A DNA stretch of 13,884 nucleotides from the NCBI GenBank assembly GCA_026770615.1, contig MU631583.1, positions 52,933-66,816 of the forward strand. The letters are read 5' to 3'. The translations under genes were made by a program, and so were the position numbers. Below the pieces are notes generated by a model that worked only from the letters and a program-made list of their open reading frames with translations, did not search any database and was not told the origin of the DNA. Shown piece after piece: positions 7,174 to 13,790 of the stretch (positions are counted from its first letter, which is position 1; each line of letters starts with the position of its first letter). This DNA is from Pavlovales sp. CCMP2436. Lineage: Eukaryota; Haptophyta; Pavlovophyceae; Pavlovales.

Positions 7174-8502
7174 TCAGGGTATGTTACTTTTGTGCATTCC
7201 AAACACGATCGATATTGCCGCCCGAGCTTTCGGTGATGTAAGGTCGCCAAATTGGTTACGTATAGGTCTTAGCAGGCTCGCGTAAGTGGTCAACCTCTGC
7301 CTTTGCGCCTCTGCGTCAAGTTCGTTCTTCGAAGGCAACCTCCGCTGGTCTGTCATTTTCCACATCATACGGAACTGTTCGTTGGAAAATTCGATGCCTA
7401 GGCGCTCCACTTCCGCCTGTCGCTTCATAAAAGGCTGTATATTTACTCGCTCGCCCTCTGCAGGCCTTGAAGAACCAGACCCTGACCCTGACCCTGATGA
7501 TTTACTAGGTGAGTCGAAACCAGTCACCCGGCGTGTTGGGGGAGCTGGTCCGGCCGTCACAGCCATCGGGAGATTTGGAGGCGTGTTAGGCGCAGGGGTA
7601 GGTGGTGTATAAATGAGCCGGGGTGGCTGAGACGAGGATGACGACTCCGTGGGCTGTGAGCGAATAAAACCAGGTGGGAGGGCGGGGCCGGCAAAGACCC
7701 GCTGGGGCAACTCAGGTGGCGATATAAACCTCCCCATCGTCATAGGAGGGTTTACAATAAAGCCACGTCCCTCAGGTCGTACCTGCCTCGGTATCATAGC
7801 GAGCACACCAGCCTGAGTGGCCATCTGCGGTTCCGGAGCTTGGGGTGGAGCTTGTGCGGCTTGTGCGGCTGGTGCGGCTTGTGCGGCTGGTGGGACCTGT
7901 GTAGAAAAGTATGGCGGTTGGGGGAGATCGCTCGAAGGAATCGTACCGCTTGCGTCTTGAATGGTAGGTGCTTGGTTTAACACTGGACCCGTAACGGGGC
8001 TGAAAAACACTTGATCAGACCTCCCGGCAACTGCGCCCCTTGGCGCAGACATGGGCGAACGGGTGTTCAAGAAGGGTCTTTCTCGCCCGCTGAGGGTTGT
8101 TTGAGGTATCATGGACCTTGGGATGATGGTTCTGTTTAGAATCGGTTCGCCAGCAGCATTATTCAGAAGCGTGTCGATCAATCCTGCATCCTTATATGAA
8201 TTGTGAATGTCTTTCTTTTCACGTGGAAGGCGAGGAAGGTCTTCACGTGGGACTATATCGACCGCGACTGGCAATTTTGAGTAAACTAGATTTTCAGATA
8301 GCAACGAATGACGAGCGCCGGTCATGTACGATGCTGAAGTACTGTTCTGGGAGAACAGCGGGTGCTTTGGTCCACTGTAAGGCAAACCATTTAGGAGATA
8401 GTGCGTAAAGAGAGGGCGTCGATCATTGTCTGACGATATGAGCAGTCTGTCTTGGCTTAGAGCATCCACGTATGTTGTCATTTGTGTGCTTGTGCCGGAC
8501 AT
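7174..8502 (-). CDS. Pro/Ala/Ser-rich hypothetical protein, 442 aa, probably virion-associated
   Basis: The ORF is complete, but I do not recognise its family. Residues 1-150 are moderately charged and plausibly folded. Residues 190-225 are Ala/Gln/Pro repeats (from a 9-bp DNA repeat). Residues 225-345 are Pro-rich and disordered and end in a Ser-Gly run (about 335-345). A compact C-terminal helical domain (about 355-442, with EFSNEQFRMMWKMTDQRR and LTTYASLLRPIRNQFG) looks like the conserved part. There is no membrane segment or protease motif. It starts 5 nt after the ATPase stop, so it is probably co-transcribed with the ATPase. Its place in the morphogenesis block suggests a structural, scaffolding or maturation role, but that is positional inference only. 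Confidence 0.75.
   Translation of the reverse strand: MSGTSTQMTTYVDALSQDRLLISSDNDRRPLFTHYLLNGLPYSGPKHPLFSQNSTSASYMTGARHSLLSENLVYSKLPVAVDIVPREDLPRLPREKKDIHNSYKDAGLIDTLLNNAAGEPILNRTIIPRSMIPQTTLSGRERPFLNTRSPMSAPRGAVAGRSDQVFFSPVTGPVLNQAPTIQDASGTIPSSDLPQPPYFSTQVPPAAQAAPAAQAAQAPPQAPEPQMATQAGVLAMIPRQVRPEGRGFIVNPPMTMGRFISPPELPQRVFAGPALPPGFIRSQPTESSSSSQPPRLIYTPPTPAPNTPPNLPMAVTAGPAPPTRRVTGFDSPSKSSGSGSGSGSSRPAEGERVNIQPFMKRQAEVERLGIEFSNEQFRMMWKMTDQRRLPSKNELDAEAQRQRLTTYASLLRPIRNQFGDLTSPKARAAISIVFGMHKSNIP
7851..7895 (-). repeat. 9-bp in-frame tandem repeat (Ala-Gln-Ala)
   Basis: Five near-identical 9-mers (CTTGTGCGG or CTGGTGCGG on the + strand) lie in frame within the 442-aa protein and encode an Ala/Gln/Pro-rich linker. 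Because the unit is a multiple of three, copy number can change without breaking the frame. Confidence 0.8.
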
Positions 8503-8507
8503 TTTTT

Positions 8508-9341
8508 TTATTTGCCAATGTAGGACAGTTTTGCAAATCGATTGTATATTTCATTGTTCTCCACATCGATTAGCATAAAATTGTGTGCTGGTGCATTTTT
8601 GAATACGTGGTAATACAAAGCGTTGAATTCGGCCTTTTCTCTTGGAATGAGCTCCTCTCTTATTGACTCGGTCTCCCGCAGGTTGCTCGATTTGAACAAA
8701 AACAAACACGTAATCAATTTCCGCAGATTCAGGGGTATGGCCCGATACGTCTGCACCAAAAACCAAACTGAAACACGCAAGTGTCGATGGTTGCAAATAA
8801 GGCGTGCCAGAGTCTTTGCTAGCTCCGTATCTTTCATTTCAGCAGCAAAGTCATCGAAAATTACCAGGCTGTTCTGTTTCTTCTTTGACGATACATCCAA
8901 CTTTGAGTTTAATTGTTCGAGTGTGTCTTTGTTGAGAGAGTGGTATATTTTGTCGTGACCTTGAAATGGACTGTCAGACATGGATGCGAAATAGGTCTGC
9001 GGCACATAGAGATGCACATGGTCAAAAATCCTTGCGTAAATCCGTGGCTGTACCTGCGTCAGCAAGGCGACAGAGATACTGGTCTTTCCGCTCCTCGGTG
9101 GTCCCGTGAAACAAATAAATGAATGCTGATTTGGCAGTGGCGGTGGTATGTCTCCCAGGGCACCATCCACCGAAAATGAGGGCAACGTTAAAATGATGTT
9201 GTTAACCTCCTCGAGGATCCTGTCGGTCGAGTTGGACGATGTAGCTGGTGGTGTCTTGGGTGGCGTCTCAGTCCTGGCTTTTTCAACTTTATCGCCTGGG
9301 GGCTTGTTCGAGTCACCCATTTTTGCGTCTACTCTAATCAT
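8508..9341 (-). CDS. Genome-packaging ATPase (A32/FtsK-HerA type), 277 aa
   Basis: This ATPase would pump the viral DNA into the preformed capsid and is a hallmark of PLVs, virophages and nucleocytoplasmic large DNA viruses. Visible motifs are Walker A GPPRSGKTS at residues 80-88, Walker B LVIFDDFAAEM at 159-169, and a conserved NHRHLRVSVWFLVQTYRAIP segment (184-203). In the last, the Gln is the sensor residue, and the rest of the block is typical of A32-like ATPases. The first 40 residues are Pro/Thr/Lys-rich and disordered. A second in-frame ATG (codon 8, 9320) follows, and the seven residues in between look like leader, so the start may be there. The upstream gene's stop is 23 nt away, indicating a compact transcription unit. 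Confidence 0.9.
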   Translation of the reverse strand: MIRVDAKMGDSNKPPGDKVEKARTETPPKTPPATSSNSTDRILEEVNNIILTLPSFSVDGALGDIPPPLPNQHSFICFTGPPRSGKTSISVALLTQVQPRIYARIFDHVHLYVPQTYFASMSDSPFQGHDKIYHSLNKDTLEQLNSKLDVSSKKKQNSLVIFDDFAAEMKDTELAKTLARLICNHRHLRVSVWFLVQTYRAIPLNLRKLITCLFLFKSSNLRETESIREELIPREKAEFNALYYHVFKNAPAHNFMLIDVENNEIYNRFAKLSYIGK

Positions 9342-9364
9342 GTATTTTTTTCATTGGTCACTAT

Positions 9365-9844
9365 CTAACCGTAACGAATAACACGAGCTGGTGGGGTATA
9401 GTATTGAATAGCGGGCTGTTGAACCACTTCGTTGTGGTAAGTCTGTGGGAGGGACTGTGAGGACTGGTTTGCTTGTGGTAGGCTCGGTGGACTCAATTGA
9501 GACGGTATGGTGAAACCGTACTTGCCAGCGAGTCGTAGCGCGAGCGAGCATTCTTGACATGCGGCCTTTTCTCTTGCTTTTTCCGAAGCCTCTAAATCGC
9601 GAATTTTTTTTGCGTCTGCCAGGATCTGCACCCTTCTGGCATTTGCTTTTAGGTAGTTCAACTTTTGTTTTTCCGATAAAACTCGCTTTGGTTTTGGAGT
9701 CGGTGGAGTCGGTGGAGACGGTGGAGACGGGTCCAGGGTGACCACCGGTGGGTTGATTGTTTCAGTGGAAACCGTGTTCGTCGCTGTGGGTGCCGCGATT
9801 GTGACGGTTGCTTGCTCTTCAATCACAACGCTTTGTTTCTCCAT
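9365..9844 (-). CDS. Pro-rich basic hypothetical protein, 159 aa
   Basis: A small complete ORF upstream of the packaging ATPase on the same strand. The N-terminus is Thr/Val-rich, followed by a Pro-rich hinge (PPSPPTPPTPKPK, residues 40-52) encoded by a 9-bp repeat. After that comes a basic helical, probably coiled-coil stretch (about 55-95), two Cys (CQEC, 96-99), and a Gln/Ser/Pro-rich C-terminus. No family is recognised. The basic helix and disordered flanks could suit a DNA-binding or minor virion protein, but nothing proves it. Its start ATG faces that of the penton gene across a 46-bp divergent gap. Confidence 0.7.
   Translation of the reverse strand: MEKQSVVIEEQATVTIAAPTATNTVSTETINPPVVTLDPSPPSPPTPPTPKPKRVLSEKQKLNYLKANARRVQILADAKKIRDLEASEKAREKAACQECSLALRLAGKYGFTIPSQLSPPSLPQANQSSQSLPQTYHNEVVQQPAIQYYTPPARVIRYG
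9696..9731 (-). repeat. 9-bp GGAGTCGGT/GGAGACGGT repeat
   Basis: Four in-frame 9-mers (two GGAGTCGGT, then GGAGACGGT and GGAGACGGG on the + strand) encode the Pro-Thr-Pro/Pro-Ser-Pro hinge on the - strand. The same motif occurs in the replication gene at 3345-3365 in the opposite reading sense. Confidence 0.8.
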
Positions 9845-9890
9845 GTCAACGACAGTGCATTAGATTTTTAATCTGCGATGTATAAAAAAA
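9845..9890. promoter_or_regulatory. Divergent promoter gap between the 159-aa and penton genes
   Basis: Only 46 bp separate the two divergent start codons. The gap holds the short inverted repeat AGATT-TTT-AATCT (9862-9874) and a TATA-like GTATAAAAAAA just before the penton ATG, and it must contain the signals for both genes. The penton-side promoter could extend into the coding sequence if the second ATG at 9921 is used. Confidence 0.5.
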
Positions 9891-10694
9891 ATGTTTGCGA
9901 CAGATATAAACGGTTCGAAAATGGTTCTCCATCGCCTGTATCTTAGTTCGGACCAATCGGATCGATACGTCCTAGGACCAGACCGAACCGATTCGGTTGT
10001 TTTTAACCTGGACCCTGCCCTGTCTCTCTCGGCAAATGAGAACATGTTTGTGAGGCTCGAGTCTGCAAGCATCCCAATAGTACGTTTTAATTGTAATTCG
10101 CTAAATAATCGATTCACGTTGTTGCTAGCAGGAGACGAGCAGTCCCTCGTCACGATCCCTGTGGCAAACTACACAAGTGGGGAGTCGCTCGCGGACGCCA
10201 TCAACGCAACGTCACAAATAATCTCAGCAGGTTTGGTTGCGACCTTTGATACACAAGCCAACAAGTTTTCATTTTTCCACTCGCAAGCAGGTGATATCTC
10301 GATCGCTACGTACGAGTTAACGAACTCTCATCGACTTTTGGGGTTGTCAGACTCGTTCAACGTCACGGTACCACCGAATACGATAACGTTCGCACAACGC
10401 CAGGCAGACCTATCCGGAGCACGAATGATATTGGTGGCCTCAGAGACGTTCGAACTAGATGTCACCGATCCTCAGAAGAACTCGGGAGAGTGCACGACAA
10501 ACCTGCTCGCGGGCCTACCTATCTCCGTAGCCTTCGGTGGGATTCAAACGTTTAAGAGCGATAATGCACCGTACATGGCCGCTCGGAGACGAAGTCTAAG
10601 CTCTGTCATTATAACCCTACTTGATGAGAACCAGAAGCCATACGATATCTCTGGGTTGAATTTCAGCGTGGTGCTTGACATCCTGATGGACTAA
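9891..10694 (+). CDS. Penton-like minor capsid protein, 267 aa
   Basis: I infer that this is the vertex (penton) protein, which in PLVs and virophages is a single-jelly-roll protein encoded next to the major capsid protein. The evidence is its size, its all-beta strand pattern (an SLSANENMFVRLESASIPI strand near residues 43-63, and RMILVASETFELDV), its closing FSVVLDILMD, and its position two genes before the MCP. A Ser/Asp-Arg start pattern (LHRLYLSSDQSDRYV, then a VVFNLDP strand) is usual for such proteins. The ATG at 9891 gives ten extra residues before a second in-frame ATG at 9921, which may be the true start. The frame is intact. It could instead be another jelly-roll minor protein. Confidence 0.75.
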   Translation: MFATDINGSKMVLHRLYLSSDQSDRYVLGPDRTDSVVFNLDPALSLSANENMFVRLESASIPIVRFNCNSLNNRFTLLLAGDEQSLVTIPVANYTSGESLADAINATSQIISAGLVATFDTQANKFSFFHSQAGDISIATYELTNSHRLLGLSDSFNVTVPPNTITFAQRQADLSGARMILVASETFELDVTDPQKNSGECTTNLLAGLPISVAFGGIQTFKSDNAPYMAARRRSLSSVIITLLDENQKPYDISGLNFSVVLDILMD

Positions 10695-10696
10695 AG

Positions 10697-10711
10697 ATTC
10701 GATAAATATCT
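10697..10711 (+). promoter_or_regulatory. Candidate late promoter upstream of the 115-aa gene
   Basis: ATTCGATAAATATCT lies 26 nt before the ATG at 10738. A near-identical ATTCGAAATAAATATCT is 31 nt before the MCP ATG. Both are followed by A/T-rich sequence that includes GTACA. That makes a shared promoter element plausible, but there are only two instances. Confidence 0.5.
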
Positions 10712-10737
10712 CTATAACTAGTACAAATAAAAAATCG

Positions 10738-11085
10738 ATGAATTGGGGACGGTTTGGACGTCAAGCCGCCCGCTGGGGCAGCAATGCCCTTCCCAAGCTA
10801 CAGCGTTTCGGAATGCAGAGCGGACGATTTTTGCACAACGCAGCAGACATCGCGAGTCGCGTCGCTAATACAGCTCGTACCGGCATCAACGCCATCCAGA
10901 ATAACAGCGAGCTCTCTCGAATCCCGGGCCTTAACGAAGCACTCGGTTTCGGACGGGAGCTCGTAGGTGGTTTGTCTAGTGCGGCCCAAGTGGCTGGTCG
11001 CCTCGGAAATTTTGCTTCACAAGTTGGCGAGTCTAAAGAGTTACGGAGGCTGACAAACCGTTTCGAGAGGGCTGCGAATTACTAG
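10738..11085 (+). CDS. Small amphipathic, probably minor virion protein, 115 aa
   Basis: A small complete ORF between the penton and major capsid genes. It starts MNWGRFGRQAARWGSNALPK, an amphipathic Trp/Arg/Gly-rich N-terminus. Ala/Asn-rich helices follow, with a Gly-rich hydrophobic stretch at about 70-96 (ALGFGRELVGGLSSAAQVAGRLGNFA), and a basic C-terminus. There are no Cys and no recognised domain. The layout resembles the membrane-active internal protein of adenoviruses (pVI-like) and similar small proteins placed beside the capsid genes in related elements. That role is inference from composition and position. Its candidate promoter resembles the MCP's, suggesting expression together with the capsid. 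Confidence 0.7.
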   Translation: MNWGRFGRQAARWGSNALPKLQRFGMQSGRFLHNAADIASRVANTARTGINAIQNNSELSRIPGLNEALGFGRELVGGLSSAAQVAGRLGNFASQVGESKELRRLTNRFERAANY

Positions 11086-11151
11086 CGTTGGTGACGTCGA
11101 TTTTGTGATTTTTTTCAATTGTCGACGTCTGACAACAACAACAAAAATATG

Positions 11152-11168
11152 ATTCGAAATAAATATCT
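11152..11168 (+). promoter_or_regulatory. Candidate late promoter upstream of the major capsid gene
   Basis: ATTCGAAATAAATATCT lies 31 nt before the MCP ATG, matching the element before the 115-aa gene apart from two extra A's. The 114-bp leader also contains a GTCGACGTC-type segment and an ACAACAACAA stretch, for which I claim no function. Confidence 0.5.
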
Positions 11169-11199
11169 TTGTACATAATACAACGAAATCTTTCTTAAA

Positions 11200-12468
11200 A
11201 TGGCCGAGACAATTCCCTCGTACTTCCAGTATCTCCCCAGATCCGTGGCTCCGCCAGCTGAGGCCATAAAGAGCTATTTGACACCTTCCACCGGAGTTGC
11301 CGCAGTGGGTGGCTCTTCTAAAATCGAGTTCACTATTCCCTGTGGTCAGCCAGGTCTTCATCTAAGCACTGACATGACAGGGCTCGGATTCAAAATCACC
11401 AATAACAACTCGACTCCGATGACGCTTGATGGTGGAGCACATTCATTGATTGAGAGTTTGGACCTCTATTTCGCGTCTAACCATGTATCAAATATTGGAC
11501 AGTATGGCTGTCTTTTTCAAACCCTTCAAAGTTTCAGTAGTGATCCTGACAGCTTGCGAAGCTCGGGAACGATGCGTGGACTTGCTGATTTCTCAGTAGA
11601 TTCAAATTCAGCGGAGGACATTGTTAAGGGTTATTATAACATCCAGGGGGCGACAATCCTGCCTGGCGAGTCGCTCGATGTCATAATCCCTCTGCTCTCA
11701 CCTATCGGTACACTCTCGCACAAAGCACTACCATTGAGTGCCCTCACAGACTCCATAAGATTGGAAGTGAAGCTTTCGCCCCAAGAGGAGTGGGGAACGT
11801 ATGGGAGCGCTAACGATTCTAGGACAGGTTGCACAGTATCGGGCCTCAAACTCCATATCTGCCAGGTAAGACTCGACGGTGGGCTGGAGCGCGAGATGTA
11901 CGCTCAGCTGGGTGGTATCGTGACCGTCCCCACTATGGATTACAACCATTTTAGGTCTACCGTGTCGGAGAACGCTGGTGCTATCTCGATGCAAATCCCA
12001 GTTCGGGTGTCCAGCATGTGTTCCATTTTCGTGTTGCTTCGTGAGTCTAATGTTGCAACCCCTCACACTCGCCGAACGATAACGGAACGCACGAGAGCTG
12101 GTATGGTCAATTACCAGTTTAAGATCGGAAGCTCTAATGTGCCTCAGAGCCCGGTGGATTGCCAGGGAAACGCATCTGAGGCTCGTATGGAGTTGATGTA
12201 CGCACTTGGGACGTCTCTCTCAGACAGCGCAACTCGTAGTTGCGTAAGCGGCTACCAATTTACACGCGACGGCTTCGCGATTGGTTTGAACCTCCAGGCC
12301 TTTCCGCAGTCCTCCGAGACCTTGTCGGACGGGGTATCGAGCCAGCTACTTCATATTATTTCAAATGCACGATTGGCGGCCACTCACCCGGCGATGTACA
12401 TCGATGTGTGGGTCATGCATGAGAAGATCCTGATCGCACAGAACGGCATGCTCTCGTACAAGAGTTAA
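11200..12468 (+). CDS. Major capsid protein (double jelly-roll, PLV type), 422 aa
   Basis: This is the likely main shell protein; trimers of a double-jelly-roll protein form the pseudo-hexagonal capsomers of PLVs, virophages and adenoviruses. The evidence is its all-beta character over 422 residues, its start (MAETIPSYFQYLPRSVAPP), and the segment around residues 85-110 (SLIESLDLYFASNHVSNIGQ). The latter matches the usual layout of a strand, then a Ser-x-Ile-Glu-x-Leu and a Gly/Asn-rich turn in PLV capsid proteins. Its position at the end of the capsid cluster, downstream of the penton-like gene, agrees. The C-terminus is compact. The frame is undamaged and the start ATG is the first in frame after the promoter-like element. 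I saw no inserted domain. Identification is by pattern and context, not alignment. Confidence 0.82.
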   Translation: MAETIPSYFQYLPRSVAPPAEAIKSYLTPSTGVAAVGGSSKIEFTIPCGQPGLHLSTDMTGLGFKITNNNSTPMTLDGGAHSLIESLDLYFASNHVSNIGQYGCLFQTLQSFSSDPDSLRSSGTMRGLADFSVDSNSAEDIVKGYYNIQGATILPGESLDVIIPLLSPIGTLSHKALPLSALTDSIRLEVKLSPQEEWGTYGSANDSRTGCTVSGLKLHICQVRLDGGLEREMYAQLGGIVTVPTMDYNHFRSTVSENAGAISMQIPVRVSSMCSIFVLLRESNVATPHTRRTITERTRAGMVNYQFKIGSSNVPQSPVDCQGNASEARMELMYALGTSLSDSATRSCVSGYQFTRDGFAIGLNLQAFPQSSETLSDGVSSQLLHIISNARLAATHPAMYIDVWVMHEKILIAQNGMLSYKS

Positions 12469-12520
12469 GCGTCTTTTTACATTCACCAATTAAACATTAT
12501 CTTCAAAAAAAACACACACC

Positions 12521-12600
12521 AAGTCCATCCAAGACCTTCCAAGACCCTCCAAGACCCTCCAAGACCATCCAAGACCATCCAAGACCCTCCAAGACCCACA
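12521..12600. repeat. 10-bp tandem repeat, eight copies
   Basis: Eight consecutive 10-mers close to AAGACCCTCC (variants with CATCC, CTTCC and GTCCATCC), directly after the MCP's A/T-rich 3' sequence. Both strands read as peptide repeats, which I do not regard as genes. Confidence 0.9.
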
Positions 12601-12627
12601 TCCAAAAAAAATTGACTTTTTGCAAGT

Positions 12628-12678
12628 GTGCTATTCCATGTAGCCCTCGCCCGCCCAGATGTGCTATTCCAGTAGCCC
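12628..12678. repeat. GTGCTATTCC..GTAGCCC repeat, first pair
   Basis: Two copies of GTGCTATTCCnnGTAGCCC-like sequence (12628-12646 and 12661-12678), 33 bp apart. The same core returns at 13026-13085, showing a dispersed repeat family within this end region. Confidence 0.7.
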
Positions 12679-13025
12679 CTGGAAAATCCATGAACTTTTT
12701 TCACACGGGCCGCACAGGCGCCCAGTCGGTCTTCAGTACTCCTCTAGGCTCCAGATCGATCACCCACAGCTCCCTGACGAACCCCATGGCCGCCACCCAT
12801 GTCCTCATCGACCTCTGGCTCGCGCTAACTCGTTATCAAAAAATGAACTTTTTCCTAAGGGCCCTTTGCCCATTTGACGATTTTTCAAAATGGCCTAGCA
12901 CGACAATAAATGCCTCACGGTAGGTCCCCCGGCCTAGTGCCCGCCCCTAGGGTCCTGCCTCGCCTCCCCAGACCTCCGGATGCCCGAGTTTTGCCTCAAC
13001 GGCCGCGATATGAGCAACCCTTGTT

Positions 13026-13085
13026 GTGCTGGATCCGGTAGCCCGAAAGGTTATTGTGCTATTCCGGTAGCCCGAACGGTTATTT
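13026..13085. repeat. 30-bp direct repeat containing GTGCTATTCCGGTAGCCC
   Basis: Two 30-bp copies in tandem (13026-13055 and 13056-13085). Each has a GTGCT...CCGGTAGCCCGAA(A/C)GGTTATT core and they differ at a few bases. They lie just before a TATA-like GTGCTATATAAC at 13087-13098. Confidence 0.8.
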
Positions 13086-13229
13086 GTGTGCTATATAACA
13101 GGTCTTTTTGATGCGAGTTTAGTTTTTGGCTATTTATAAAATGTTAGTTAATTTTTCATCAAGCCTCACAAGTACATAATGTGTAAGTCACGTCTATACT
13201 CGTGTTTTTACGGTGCGACTTTCTATTTG

Positions 13230-13605
13230 GGTCGACTTATAACCGCCGCTCAAATATGACTCCCCCCCCGAGTTTGCCGAGTGTAAGTTCACTCATTTAT
13301 GATCGACGCACGGGATTCCCGCTCGCTCAAATATGACTCCTTTTGGCCTTTTTTGTGCGTGCGGGTTTATATAAACTACTAAAATAGATCTAGAGAAATA
13401 AAGCTTACACAGGAAAATAAAAAACACGAATATGATTCTCTATGGCCCCGCCGTGCTTTATCTCTCTGCTTCGCGCACGCATTCGCTGAAGCCTGAAAAG
13501 AGTCATATTTGAGCGAGCGGGATTCTCGTCGCGCGATCATATTTGAAGACCTTTACACTCGGCATTAACGTCCGAAAAATCATATTTGAGCGATTACGTC
13601 GAACC
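13230..13605. repeat. Imperfect inverted repeat, arms about 105-110 bp
   Basis: The left arm (about 13230-13339) and right arm (about 13500-13605) are reverse complements with small gaps. A 23-bp stretch is perfect (13317-13339 against 13500-13522), and a GCCGAGTGTAA block (13276-13286) also matches. Each arm carries the core TCAAATATGA more than once (13250-13259, 13327-13336; inverse TCATATTTGA near 13503, 13537 and 13580). The 160-bp spacer contains the 12-bp palindrome GTTTATATAAAC (13365-13376). It could be an origin or terminal structure, a fold-back element, or a bidirectional regulatory site. Confidence 0.8.
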
Positions 13606-13737
13606 CTTCCGTCGTCACGCATGCCACACGAACCACCCCGACATAGGTCTTCGTCGAACCCTTCCCTCGTCACGCATGCCACACGAACCACCCCGACATA
13701 GGTCTTCGTCGAACCCTTCCCTCGTCACGCATGCCAC
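13597..13737. repeat. 55-bp tandem repeat, about 2.6 copies
   Basis: Copies start at 13597, 13652 and 13707, the last broken after 31 bp. They are almost identical (one C/G difference in CTTCC(G/C)TCGTC). The first copy overlaps the outer end of the inverted-repeat arm. No spacers, so not a CRISPR. Confidence 0.92.
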
Positions 13738-13755
13738 CGTACCCCAACCTTGTTG

Positions 13756-13784
13756 TCGTCGCGCCGTCGTCGCGCCGTCGCGCC
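13756..13784. repeat. GTCGTCGCGCC short GC-rich repeat
   Basis: Two to three copies of an 8-11-bp unit built from GTCGTCGCGCC lie between the 55-bp and 26-bp repeat arrays. It is simple low-complexity sequence. Confidence 0.65.
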
Positions 13785-13790
13785 CGGATC

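Noticed and set aside
12483..12704. - strand ORFs with Gly/Trp/Leu repeats
   Set aside because: These are translations of the 10-bp DNA repeat and lack any other coding sign.
12612..12923. + strand 103-codon ORF after the MCP
   Set aside because: Ser/Pro/Arg-mixed translation crossing dispersed repeats and with no motif; overlapping frame is equally open.
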